NCBI RefSeq assembly: GCF_021044425.1
Contig: NZ_JAJNEC010000005.1
Coordinates: 310,001 to 374,000 of the forward strand
Direction of reading: 5' to 3'
Length of the DNA: 64,000 nt
Origin: Niabella pedocola
Lineage (GTDB): Bacteria > Bacteroidota > Bacteroidia > Chitinophagales > Chitinophagaceae
Shown here piece by piece: positions 8,912 to 17,485 of the stretch; the first letter of the stretch is position 1; each line of letters begins with the position of its first letter. The notes below the pieces were generated by a model. The model was not told where the DNA came from. It searched no databases and was given only the letters and a program-made list of their open reading frames with translations. Both the position numbers and the translations under genes were made by a program.

Positions 8912-10234
8912 CTAATCCAATCCAAACATCCCCTTATTCAGCTGTTTTAATAAATGCACTTTTTCGTCGGCACTTACAAGCAGCGATATATTATGCTGGC
9001 TTCCGCCATAAGATACCATACGGATGGGTACATTGCGGATCGATCCGAACAATTTCTTAATGATCTCTTCGGTTTCATTGATCCGGTATCCGACTACAGA
9101 AACAATTGTTTGATCCGTATCTACCGTCACTGTTCCCAGCACTTCCAGCTCTTTTATGATCTGCTCCAGATGATCGGCATTATCGATGGTTAAGGATACG
9201 GCCACTTCCGATGTGGTGATCATATCAATGGAGGTTTTGTATTTTTCAAATACCTCGAATACTTTCCGGAGGAATCCGTAGGCCAGCAACATCCGGCTGC
9301 TTTTAATACGGATGGCATAAATATGATCCTTGGCAGCCACGGCCTTTACACCGGTACCGGATGCATCCTGGGTGATCAATGTACCTTTGGCTTCCGGCTC
9401 CATGGTATTGAGCAACTTTACCGGTATTTTATATTGCTGTGCCGGCCATATCGATGCCGGGTGCAGGATCTTTGCTCCAAAATAGGCCAGCTCGGCAGCT
9501 TCTTCAAAGCTGAGCTGTTCAACGGGGCGGGTAGTACCTACTACCCTGGGGTCGTTGTTATGCATGCCGTCAATATCCGTCCATATTTCACAAACAGAAG
9601 CGCTGATCGCTGCTGCAATCAGGGAGGCGGAATAATCACTGCCCCCGCGTTTCAGGTTATCCACTTCTCCTCTCGCGTTGCGGCAGATGTATCCCTGTGT
9701 AACCAGAATCTTTTTATCGGAATGCTGTGCCAGCAGTTGTGTTAATTTGATCCGGATGCTGCCGATCTGCGGCTCCTCATTTTCATCGATGCTCATAAAT
9801 TCCAGCGCCGGCAACAGGGCATACGATTCCCCCTGCTCCTCGAGATAAGCAGCAAATATTTTAGTGGAAAGCAGTTCGCCCTGAGCCAGTATATCCTTGC
9901 TCAATGCCTCGCTGAAGGAGATCTTCAGGATAATATTTAAGAATTCGAAATGCTCATCCACAATGGCCTGTGCTTTTGCCAGCGATGTTTCTTTTGTAAA
10001 AAGTTCCTTAAGGAATGTATTGTAATGTTCCTGCAGGTTATTGATGGACTGCTGCGCCGTATGGCGGTCGCCCCGCGCAATGGCATTTCCTATTTCTACC
10101 AATGCATTTGTAGTACCGGAAAGAGCGGAAAGCACCACTATAGCGGTTTCTTCTTCTTTCTGCAAAAGCGAAGCAATATGTTTCATCCGTTCTGGTTTAC
10201 CAACACTGGTACCTCCAAATTTCATTACCTTCAT
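8912..10234 (-). CDS. lysC: Aspartate kinase, monofunctional
   Basis: 440 residues. It phosphorylates aspartate at the head of the Lys/Thr/Met pathway. The N terminus has the kinase signature KFGGTSVG (residues 4-11). Further motifs are GGSDYSASLIAAAI and WTDIDGMHNNDPRVV. The C-terminal third holds the paired ACT domains (SRMLLAYGFLRKVFEVFEKYKTSIDMITTSEV and TVSVVGYRI-like strands) that bind feedback inhibitors. No homoserine dehydrogenase domain is fused. It is a single gene; a second in-frame ATG three codons in is an alternative start. Confidence 0.93.
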   Translation of the reverse strand: MKVMKFGGTSVGKPERMKHIASLLQKEEETAIVVLSALSGTTNALVEIGNAIARGDRHTAQQSINNLQEHYNTFLKELFTKETSLAKAQAIVDEHFEFLNIILKISFSEALSKDILAQGELLSTKIFAAYLEEQGESYALLPALEFMSIDENEEPQIGSIRIKLTQLLAQHSDKKILVTQGYICRNARGEVDNLKRGGSDYSASLIAAAISASVCEIWTDIDGMHNNDPRVVGTTRPVEQLSFEEAAELAYFGAKILHPASIWPAQQYKIPVKLLNTMEPEAKGTLITQDASGTGVKAVAAKDHIYAIRIKSSRMLLAYGFLRKVFEVFEKYKTSIDMITTSEVAVSLTIDNADHLEQIIKELEVLGTVTVDTDQTIVSVVGYRINETEEIIKKLFGSIRNVPIRMVSYGGSQHNISLLVSADEKVHLLKQLNKGMFGLD

Positions 10235-10434
10235 GGCTCTTCTTATTTATTTCTTTTTACTATTTAGTTTATTGTTTGCAATCGTTGGGAGGCTTCGCCT
10301 TCCTAAAGGTCCGGAGACCTTTTTCACCGCCCTTACCTCCACTCCGGCCGGCCCTGTTTGCGGTTAAGATCCCCGCAGCAGGATTTGGCCCGGCCGCGAA
10401 TTTCGCGAAAATTTACCAGTAAACAGCATCCTTT

Positions 10435-11514
10435 TTAAAATACCACATCCAGCTTGGCCGCCAGCGCTTTCAGATCCGCTACAACTGCCGGCAGCAGGGG
10501 AATGCCATGGCTCCTTCTTTCGGTTTCCATTTCCCGTTCGGGATCTCCGGGTATCAGTACCCGCTCCTGTCCTGGTATGGGGGCAGCCTTGCGGAACCCA
10601 CCGATCCAGTCGTCCATATCCCGTTTATAGTCTGCCACCGTACGGAACGCATCTACGCGCATGGCTCCGAAGAAATGTCCGATCCCTTTTCCCGGCTGCC
10701 GCTCGGGCATGGGCACATATGCCGGAAAGGGCGGAACCCAGGGCGCATAATTGGCGCCGCTTAACAAGGCCGAAAAAAGATCTACCACGGCACCCAGTGC
10801 ATAGCCTTTATGACTGCCATGCTCCCGGTCTCCCCCAAGCGGCAACAGGGCTCCGCCTTTTTTAAGGATATTGGCATCGGTGGTGCTATTGCCTTCGGCA
10901 TCCTGTACCCATCCCTGCGGTGCTGCTTCATTTTTGCGCTGCAGGATTTCGAGCTTTCCGTTGGCGGCGGTGGTCGTAGCGAGGTCTGCTACAAAGGCCG
11001 GCTCATTGCCGGCAGGCGCTGCCACACAAATGGGATTGGTGCCCAGCATTTTTGAGGTGGAAAAAGTAGGCGCTACCAGCGGACTGGCATTGGTCATGGA
11101 AATACCGATCATATCATGCTCCAGTGCCTTCATGGCATGTGCAGCGGCAATACCATAATGATTGCTGTGTTGTACGCTTACCCAGCCGGTGCCTACCTGC
11201 CGGGCTTTTTCAATGGCCAGGTTCATGGCAAAGGGCGCCACTACAAGGCCCAGCCCACTGTCTCCGTCTACCACCGCTGTGGACGGCGTTTCATGAATGA
11301 CCCTGATCTGCGGTGTTGCATTTACGCGCTTCGCTTCCCAAAGCCGCACATAACCGGCCAGGCGGGCCACCCCATGTGAATCTACCCCCCGCAGGTCAGC
11401 CGAAAGCAATACCTCCGCTGCGGTTACGGCATCTGCCTGCGGACAACCTATCTTTTTAAAAATCTGAATGGTAAAATCAAGTAATTGCTGATAAGCATAA
11501 TTTGTATCGTGCAT
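10435..11514 (-). CDS. Ldh family oxidoreductase (malate/L-lactate/ureidoglycolate dehydrogenase type)
   Basis: 359 residues of the NAD(P)-dependent family that is unrelated to classical lactate dehydrogenase. Signatures are DLRGVDSHGVARL with the catalytic His, VQHSNHYGIAAAHAM, and GTNPICVAAPAG followed by DLATTTAANGK for cofactor and substrate binding, plus GSHKGYALGAVVDLFSALLSG. The substrate (malate, lactate, sulfolactate or ureidoglycolate) cannot be told from sequence. A GTG two codons upstream is possible, but the ATG at 11514 is preferred. The next gene in the same direction is lysC, 200 bases downstream. Confidence 0.9.
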   Translation of the reverse strand: MHDTNYAYQQLLDFTIQIFKKIGCPQADAVTAAEVLLSADLRGVDSHGVARLAGYVRLWEAKRVNATPQIRVIHETPSTAVVDGDSGLGLVVAPFAMNLAIEKARQVGTGWVSVQHSNHYGIAAAHAMKALEHDMIGISMTNASPLVAPTFSTSKMLGTNPICVAAPAGNEPAFVADLATTTAANGKLEILQRKNEAAPQGWVQDAEGNSTTDANILKKGGALLPLGGDREHGSHKGYALGAVVDLFSALLSGANYAPWVPPFPAYVPMPERQPGKGIGHFFGAMRVDAFRTVADYKRDMDDWIGGFRKAAPIPGQERVLIPGDPEREMETERRSHGIPLLPAVVADLKALAAKLDVVF

Positions 11515-11589
11515 ACGCACAAAATAACAATAAAGCCGTAAATTATTTTATAAATGTTTTAATAGGAAGTATCCTTCACTGCTTGACAA

Positions 11590-11737
11590 GAGCTGTATCA
11601 AAAGTGGCCCTATACCGCATTGTTATTCTGTTCGCCGCGATCTGCAGCTATGCATTTGTCCGTCTGCGTTCAACTAACCTGACGCACATGCAATCTATCG
11701 GAATGGCAAGATAAAAGAACGACTTTTGATAGGTCTG
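11590..11737. mobile_element. Possible MITE or IS remnant
   Basis: A 10-base inverted repeat, TATCAAAAGT at 11596-11605 and ACTTTTGATA at 11722-11731, bounds about 125 bases with no open frame. The flanks (GAGCTG outside the left arm, AGACC outside the right arm read inward) are partly similar and recall the CTGTATCAAAA-type ends of some insertion sequences. There is no transposase. Confidence 0.3.
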
Positions 11738-11817
11738 CCTTGAATAAACCGGGAATTCCAGCGCACATCCCGTTTCGCTCCTACTATGTTGCTTTTGCAG
11801 TGCCTGTATGGTTAACA

Positions 11818-12669
11818 TCAGCTCCGCACATTCAGCTCAATGACCTCGGCCAGGTTTTTCATAAATCCTGCGTAGCCCAGCATATAATTTTTTTCACGGG
11901 GATAAGGGCGCGTATCCAGGTATTCCTTTAGCAGACTATATGCGGTTTTTGCATCTTCGGTACTGTAAAATAATGCGGCGAACGATGATGCCGGATCGAA
12001 GGGTTTTAAACTGATGCCTCCGTTGTAATACGAAAAAGGCAGATGGAATTTGCGGGTGTCAAAATAGTCACTGTTGGAATTATTGAGCGCCTGAAGATAT
12101 ACCGCATCATAGCGCAGCAGGCTTACCACCCGCGCCGCTATTTGTGCCGTTGTTTCGGGATGTTGAGGCAACGGACGCCACCGGTTCATTGTTGCATGCC
12201 CGAGATCCATGCCGCCATACCGGTTCGCATCTACCCGGTAACAGGCCAGCAGCACATCGGCACGCTTTTTTTTATGATCAACCCGCAGCGAAAGGGTAAG
12301 TATGCTGTCCGATAAACTTACGATTTCCCATACCGGCTCTTCTTCCTGCATCCCGATCATATCGGGTGGCAACAGTTGCCAGGTTCGTTTTTGCTGCCGG
12401 CCCAAACTATCTTCCAGCAGGAGTGTATGCGGCCCAATGATAAGTGCGGTTAATTCGAAACGGTTTCGCAGCCGGGTAAGCGTATCCTGCAAGGGCTCCA
12501 GTTGTTTTTCTGAGGCCTCCCGGGTGCCTACCTTATAGACCAGCCAGCTCCCCTGCAATTTTTTTTCGATCTGTTTGGGCGCAAGCGTTTTAATGCCCCC
12601 CGGTGTATTTACTGCCGGGCCACAACCGCTCATCAACCATAAAAAAAGCAAACAGAAAATCAGGCGCAT
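11818..12669 (-). CDS. Lipoprotein of unknown function
   Basis: 283 residues with a lipoprotein signal ending in LMSGC (Cys 16). The middle part (about 30-130: QGSWLVYKVGTREASEK, IGPHTLLLEDS, SDSILTLSLRV) looks like a lipocalin-type beta domain of the kind that begins 'xGxWxxxx'. The C-terminal half is helical and Tyr-rich. It is not a family I recognise by name. It lies downstream of ssb but is separated from it by a terminator, so it has its own promoter. Confidence 0.75.
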   Translation of the reverse strand: MRLIFCLLFLWLMSGCGPAVNTPGGIKTLAPKQIEKKLQGSWLVYKVGTREASEKQLEPLQDTLTRLRNRFELTALIIGPHTLLLEDSLGRQQKRTWQLLPPDMIGMQEEEPVWEIVSLSDSILTLSLRVDHKKKRADVLLACYRVDANRYGGMDLGHATMNRWRPLPQHPETTAQIAARVVSLLRYDAVYLQALNNSNSDYFDTRKFHLPFSYYNGGISLKPFDPASSFAALFYSTEDAKTAYSLLKEYLDTRPYPREKNYMLGYAGFMKNLAEVIELNVRS

Positions 12670-12692
12670 CGGTTTTGGTTTTTAACAGGTTC

Positions 12693-12724
12693 AAAAAAAG
12701 CCCCATGCGCTGGGGCCTTTTTCA
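12693..12724 (-). terminator. Intrinsic terminator of ssb
   Basis: On the minus strand the stem GGCCCCA pairs with TGGGGCT around a short loop, followed by seven T. It lies 14 bases after the ssb stop. Confidence 0.85.
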
Positions 12725-12737
12725 ACTAACATTGCAT

Positions 12738-13160
12738 TTAAAACGGAAGATCATCCGCTGTATCGTCAGTGCCGGATCCGGAGGGAGCCGCACCGGTTGT
12801 TCCGGTATTATATCCACCGCCGGCCACGGGCACACCACCTTCTCCGCGGCCTCCCAGCAATTGCACTTCTCTCACCCTTAATGATAAAACAGCGCCATTG
12901 GTTCCATCGGTACGGGTAAAACTTCTTACCTCCGGGTTTCCCTCCGCGTATACCTGTTTTCCTTTTGTAAGGTATTGTGATATTGCAGTACGGTCTGTCC
13001 ACCAGGCACAATCCACCCAGGTTGTTTTTTCCTGGTTATTGCCCTGCGCATCGCGGAATCGCTCTGTATGCGCTATCGTAAAATTGATAACGCTTTTTCC
13101 GTTCACATTATTTACCACACAATCCCTGCCCAGGTTCCCAATGATCTGCATCTTTAACAT
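12738..13160 (-). CDS. ssb: Single-stranded DNA-binding protein
   Basis: 140 residues. An OB-fold occupies about 1-105 (MQIIGNLGRDC, VINFTIAHTERF, TTWVDCAWW, YLTKGKQVYAEGNPEVRSF). A Gly/Thr-rich linker leads to the acidic tip DDLPF that recruits partner proteins. The true start is the ATG at 13160; a TTG three codons upstream opens the longer frame but is unlikely. The gene has its own terminator and is divergent from mnmA. It coats single-stranded DNA in replication, repair and recombination. Confidence 0.94.
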   Translation of the reverse strand: MLKMQIIGNLGRDCVVNNVNGKSVINFTIAHTERFRDAQGNNQEKTTWVDCAWWTDRTAISQYLTKGKQVYAEGNPEVRSFTRTDGTNGAVLSLRVREVQLLGGRGEGGVPVAGGGYNTGTTGAAPSGSGTDDTADDLPF

Positions 13161-13352
13161 AGTGCTCAAATTTTGATTTATAAAAATAATTTAGCAAGAT
13201 AATGTTTTCGGGCAGAATCACCTAAAATTTTACCAAACCGTGATAATCACACGACCAACTGATTTACAGCGTTTTAAACCTGTTTACACCGGAAAAATGA
13301 ACGGCCGGTATACCACCCTTTTGCCAGGTTCCCCAATTCTGGAATCTTAGTT

Positions 13353-13360
13353 TATCTTTG
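13353..13360 (+). promoter_or_regulatory. -7 promoter box for mnmA
   Basis: TATCTTTG, an exact TAnnTTTG match. It ends 12 bases before the mnmA ATG at 13373, so the leader would be only about 6 bases. No TTTG is seen at the right distance upstream. Confidence 0.55.
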
Positions 13361-13372
13361 CAAATTATTATT

Positions 13373-14488
13373 ATGAGCAAGAAAGGAAAAGTTTTAGTGG
13401 CAATGAGCGGTGGTATCGACAGTACAGTGGCTGCACTGATGCTGAACGACCAGGGCTATGAAGTGATTGGCATTACCATGAAAACATGGGATTATACCGG
13501 AAGCGGCGGCGGTAAAAAGGAAACCGGATGCTGCAATGTAGACAGTTTTAACGATGCCCGCATGGCAGCCGTTCAGCATGGTTTTCCGCATTTCATCCTG
13601 GACATCCGGGAGGAATTTGGTGATTTTGTGGTAAATGATTTCGTGGAGGAATACCTGGCCGGGCGTACCCCCAACCCCTGCGTACTTTGTAATACGCATA
13701 TCAAATGGAAGGCGCTGCTGAAAAGAGCCGATGCTTTGGGTTGCGATTTTATTGCAACCGGGCACTATGCCAAAGTACGCCGCCATGATAATGACCGGTT
13801 TGTGATCAGCAAGGCGGTAGATCATACCAAGGATCAGAGCTACGTGCTTTGGGGGGTAGACCAGGCGCTGCTGGCGCGTACCATTTTGCCGTTGGGCGGC
13901 TTTCATAAAACCGAGATCCGGCAGATGGCCATGGATTACGGGTATCCGGAGCTGGCCAAAAAAAGCGAAAGCTATGAGATCTGCTTTGTTCCGGACAATG
14001 ATTACCGCGGTTTTTTAAAAAGAAGGGTTGAAGGTTTGGAAGAGCGCGTAAACGGTGGTAATTTCATCGACAAAAACGGAAAGGTGCTGGGCCAGCATAA
14101 AGGCTACCCGTTCTATACGATCGGGCAGCGGAAAGGGCTTGACATTGCATTGGGACGGCCGGTTTTTGTAACGGAAATCAACCCGAACGATAACACGGTT
14201 GTTTTAGGCGATGAAGAAGACCTGGAAAAAAATGAAATGCTGGTAACCCGGATCAATTATATAAAATACGATACGCTGACACCCGGTATGGAAGCGACTA
14301 CAAAAATACGCTACAAGGACAGTGGCACACTGTCTAACCTGTATATGGAAGGAGCAGATGTAAAAGTATCCTTCTACCAGGATGCCAAGGGCATTGCCCC
14401 CGGACAAAGCGCGGTATTTTATGAAGGAGATGATGTGATCGCAGGTGGCATCATCCGCTCCGGCAGCAAGCATCCTTCCTTTATCTAA
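13373..14488 (+). CDS. mnmA: tRNA 2-thiouridylase MnmA
   Basis: 371 residues. It uses ATP and a persulfide to put sulfur on U34 of Lys, Glu and Gln tRNAs. The PP-loop is SGGIDS (residues 12-17). The two catalytic cysteines are C103 in NPCVLC and C204 in YEICFVPD. The central tRNA-binding part and the C-terminal beta-barrel (KIRYKDSGTLSN, GIAPGQSAVFYEGDDVIAGGII) are complete. The ATG at 13373 is chosen over a TTG five codons upstream, because that TTG is part of the promoter box. Confidence 0.95.
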   Translation: MSKKGKVLVAMSGGIDSTVAALMLNDQGYEVIGITMKTWDYTGSGGGKKETGCCNVDSFNDARMAAVQHGFPHFILDIREEFGDFVVNDFVEEYLAGRTPNPCVLCNTHIKWKALLKRADALGCDFIATGHYAKVRRHDNDRFVISKAVDHTKDQSYVLWGVDQALLARTILPLGGFHKTEIRQMAMDYGYPELAKKSESYEICFVPDNDYRGFLKRRVEGLEERVNGGNFIDKNGKVLGQHKGYPFYTIGQRKGLDIALGRPVFVTEINPNDNTVVLGDEEDLEKNEMLVTRINYIKYDTLTPGMEATTKIRYKDSGTLSNLYMEGADVKVSFYQDAKGIAPGQSAVFYEGDDVIAGGIIRSGSKHPSFI

Positions 14489-14510
14489 TGCTTACAATAC
14501 AACCAATTCA

Positions 14511-15278
14511 ATGAACAAACTGTTTAACCCGCTTCCCCTGCTCCTGGCTGTGCTGCTGTTTTCCTGTGGTGAAAAAGGAGCAAATTTTTCTCCTGCAGCC
14601 CAGGTAAAAGATTATTTTCCGGTACAGATCGGCAAATTTATTACGTACCGTATGGATTCCACTGTATTTGTCCGGAGCGGAAGCGCGGTAGAAACACACC
14701 AGTACCAGGTAAAGCACAGCATTGCGGATACCACCAGGGATAACCAGAAACGATTAACCTATATCGTACAACGCCAGATCCGCAATGCGGATGGCAGCGG
14801 TAACTGGACAGACAACGGCCGTTATTATATTACGCCTCTTGACAATAGTGTGGAAGTTATTGAAGATAATCTGCGTGTTATAAAAATTGCAGGTCCGATG
14901 CTGACGGGCAACACCTGGAAAGGGAATACTTACCTGCCGCTGTCGCCCTATGAAGCGGCCTTTGGCACACAGGCGGGCAGTGAAATGAATACATGGGTGT
15001 TTACGCATAAGGGACTACAGGGTAATGAAACGATCGGGGGGCAACAGTATAGTAATGTATGGACCATTGAGCAGGCCAATACAGTACGTAACCTCCCTCC
15101 CCCGGCAACCAACCCTGGCTACGGATCCATGGAAGTATCTTCCGAAAAATATTCAAAGGGCATTGGCCTGGTTTACCGTAATTATCAGATCTACGATTTT
15201 CAACCGCCCAACCAGGGTGTGCCGCAGGGAACATATGCCGGCTTTGGCATTACCATGTGGATGATCGATCATAATTAA
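14511..15278 (+). CDS. Lipoprotein of unknown function
   Basis: 255 residues starting MNKLFNPLPL. The lipoprotein signal ends in LLFSC (Cys 19). After a short linker comes a beta-rich domain that begins DYFPVQIGKFITYRMDSTVF, a start often seen in Bacteroidota lipoproteins of unknown role. A longer frame begins at 14445 inside mnmA, but that part is an overlap artefact. The gene starts 22 bases after mnmA and may share its transcript. Confidence 0.8.
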   Translation: MNKLFNPLPLLLAVLLFSCGEKGANFSPAAQVKDYFPVQIGKFITYRMDSTVFVRSGSAVETHQYQVKHSIADTTRDNQKRLTYIVQRQIRNADGSGNWTDNGRYYITPLDNSVEVIEDNLRVIKIAGPMLTGNTWKGNTYLPLSPYEAAFGTQAGSEMNTWVFTHKGLQGNETIGGQQYSNVWTIEQANTVRNLPPPATNPGYGSMEVSSEKYSKGIGLVYRNYQIYDFQPPNQGVPQGTYAGFGITMWMIDHN

Positions 15279-15387
15279 AACCGCCGGTCCGTAAAAACCC
15301 GGAGCCTGATAAGGTGTTGCCGGTGTTCTTATTATTAGATGTATGCCGGCCCGAGAGCCCGGAGTTTAGTTAAGCAAACAGTTCGCA

Positions 15388-15717
15388 ATGAAAAATTATA
15401 TTTTCCTGTTCCTGGCCATTATCTTCGAAACCATTGCTACATCCATGCTTAAGACCTCCGAACAATTTACCCGGCCGGTTCCCAGCATTATTACTGTTGC
15501 CTGTTATGCCGGGGCTTTTTATTTTCTCAGTCTCACTTTAAAAACCATCCCCGTAGGCATCGCGTATGCGCTGTGGTCTGCCGTGGGCATTGTATTAATC
15601 ACACTGGTGGGCATCCTGGTATTTAAACAGGTACCCGATCTGCCGGCCATCATCGGCATCCTGCTGATCATTGCCGGAGTGGTGATCATTAATGTTTTTT
15701 CAAAAACAGCCGCATGA
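15388..15717 (+). CDS. Small multidrug resistance (SMR) family transporter
   Basis: 109 residues with four membrane helices. The proton- and drug-binding Glu is E14 (IIFETIATSMLK), and the EmrE-equivalent Y60 and W63 are present in YALWSAVGIVLI. It exchanges protons for quaternary ammonium compounds, or for guanidinium in the Gdx subgroup. Family features favour the Qac/EmrE type, but specificity cannot be proven here. It is a single gene, probably acting as a homodimer in the inner membrane. Confidence 0.92.
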   Translation: MKNYIFLFLAIIFETIATSMLKTSEQFTRPVPSIITVACYAGAFYFLSLTLKTIPVGIAYALWSAVGIVLITLVGILVFKQVPDLPAIIGILLIIAGVVIINVFSKTAA

Positions 15718-15788
15718 GGTATATCCATGCTCCGGTATTCCAATATACTTACACTACCCGGCAATCCGGATGTTAAACCACCGGTTCA

Positions 15789-16925
15789 ATGCTTATGCGG
15801 TCTTTTTTAAAAATACTTAAACGGGTTATGATCTTCTTCATGAGCTTTTTGTTGCTGCTAAGTGTCAGCACCTTCTTTTATATACGGTTACCTAAATTTG
15901 GGAAAGCCCCCTCAGGTGCCCGGCTGGAACGCATGCAAAAATCGCCGCATTATAAAGACGGCAAATTTCAAAACCGGCATTTTACGCCCACCCTTACCGA
16001 AGGGTACAGCATGCTGGGCATCCTGAAAGATCAGTTCTTTAAAAAATTACCGCGCAGAAGACCTGTTGATCCGATCCCTTCAATAAAAACCAACCTGCTG
16101 CAGTTGCCGGCAGACAGCAATGTGCTGGTTTGGTTCGGACACTCCTCTTACTGGATCCAGATCGACGGAAAACGGCTGCTGATTGATCCTGTTTTTAGCG
16201 GAAACGCATCGCCCATTCCTGGTACCAATACCGCATTTAAAGGCAGCGATATCTATACCGCCGATGATTTTCCTCCGGTTGACTACCTGCTCATTACGCA
16301 TGATCACTATGATCACCTCGATTATGAAACCATCACGGCTCTGCGTGGGAAGGTAAAGTCGGTGATTTGCGGACTGGGTGTGGGTGCACACTTTGAGCAT
16401 TGGGGGTATGAGGCTTCCAGGATCACGGAAATGGACTGGGATGAAACCCTGACGCTGGACAGCGGCTTTCTGCTGCACACAGCTTCCACCCGGCATTTTT
16501 CGGGAAGAGGATTTATCCGGAACAATACCCTGTGGCTATCTTATATTCTTCAAACCCCGTCTCAAACCATTTACCTGGGCGGAGACAGCGGCTATGATAC
16601 GCATTTTGCCGAGATCGGGAGCAGGTTTGATTCCATCGACCTGGCCATTCTTGAAAACGGGCAGTACAACAAAGCCTGGCAGGCCATCCATATGCTGCCT
16701 CCGGAGGTCTTGCAAGCCGGGAAAGATCTGAAAGCCCGGCGGATATTGCCGGTGCATTCTTCCAAATTCATGCTGGCACAGCATCCCTGGGATGAACCAC
16801 TGAAAGAGCTTACCCGCCTGAATAAAGAAAACCCCGTTCCGCTTATTACCCCCGTGATCGGCGCACTGGTTTACCTGGATCACCCCACTACTGCCTCTTC
16901 CCCCTGGTGGGAACAGGTGCAGTAG
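15789..16925 (+). CDS. MBL-fold metal-dependent hydrolase, membrane anchored
   Basis: 378 residues. An N-terminal hydrophobic segment (about 9-32) anchors or exports it. The metallo-beta-lactamase motif is H171-x-H173-x-D175-H176 in ITHDHYDHLDY. Further motifs include VWFGHSSYWIQIDGKRLLIDPVF, TASTRHFSGRG and YLGGDSGYDTHF. The layout matches the UlaG/NAPE-PLD-like group; Bacteroidota members are uncharacterised. A second ATG two codons in is an alternative start. It follows the SMR gene by 71 bases. Confidence 0.87.
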   Translation: MLMRSFLKILKRVMIFFMSFLLLLSVSTFFYIRLPKFGKAPSGARLERMQKSPHYKDGKFQNRHFTPTLTEGYSMLGILKDQFFKKLPRRRPVDPIPSIKTNLLQLPADSNVLVWFGHSSYWIQIDGKRLLIDPVFSGNASPIPGTNTAFKGSDIYTADDFPPVDYLLITHDHYDHLDYETITALRGKVKSVICGLGVGAHFEHWGYEASRITEMDWDETLTLDSGFLLHTASTRHFSGRGFIRNNTLWLSYILQTPSQTIYLGGDSGYDTHFAEIGSRFDSIDLAILENGQYNKAWQAIHMLPPEVLQAGKDLKARRILPVHSSKFMLAQHPWDEPLKELTRLNKENPVPLITPVIGALVYLDHPTTASSPWWEQVQ

Positions 16926-17002
16926 CCATTAGTAACCATTACAAGGACCGGCAGCACCTGCCGTATTGTAAAAACCAACCATGCCAGTCCGTACGGATCG
17001 CT

Positions 17003-17010
17003 TATTTTTG
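17003..17010 (+). promoter_or_regulatory. -7 promoter box for the Nudix gene
   Basis: TATTTTTG, an exact TAnnTTTG match ending 20 bases before the ATG at 17031. No clear -33 TTTG is seen. Confidence 0.45.
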
Positions 17011-17030
17011 ACAGCAGGGAAAAAACATGT

Positions 17031-17459
17031 ATGCATTCAAAGCAATTAGCTACCGCCGGTTTAGTGGTCATCAGCGAAGGGAAACTGCTGCTGGCGTATA
17101 GCAAGAACAAAAATGCCTGGTATTTGCCTGGTGGTAAAACCGAGGCCGGCGAAACCGCCGTTCACTCGCTGATACGGGAAATAAAGGAGGAGCTGAACCT
17201 GGATATCCACCCCTCCGAGCTCACGTATTATGGCCATATTACCGCACCTGCCTATGGCGAAGTTCCGCATCTGCTGATGGAGCAGGAATGTTTCCTGTAC
17301 CAGGTATTCGCCCCCATACAACCAGGCAATGAAATCGATGCGGTAGCCTATTTTGACGAAGCCACCTACAAACAGCAGCCGGCCCAGGTACCGGGTGTAC
17401 TGCAGCTTTTTGAGCGGTTAAAACAAGACCAGTTCATCGGTTCCGCCGGTATTCGTTAA
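17031..17459 (+). CDS. Nudix hydrolase
   Basis: 142 residues. The Nudix box runs from G35 (GGKTEAGE) through REIKEELNL (49-57). It fits G-x5-E-x7-REUxEExGU except that Asn replaces the final Gly, which is common. The enzyme cleaves a nucleoside diphosphate linked to another group; the substrate is not predictable. It is followed 26 bases later by the chitinase gene in the same direction. Confidence 0.88.
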   Translation: MHSKQLATAGLVVISEGKLLLAYSKNKNAWYLPGGKTEAGETAVHSLIREIKEELNLDIHPSELTYYGHITAPAYGEVPHLLMEQECFLYQVFAPIQPGNEIDAVAYFDEATYKQQPAQVPGVLQLFERLKQDQFIGSAGIR

Positions 17460-17485
17460 CTTAGAGATCAAACAATCTATCTATT

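Noticed and set aside
10305..10324. Hairpin AAAGGTC-CGGA-GACCTTT as terminator of the Ldh gene
   Set aside because: The T-run is on the plus strand, but the genes on both sides are on the minus strand, so the orientation is wrong.
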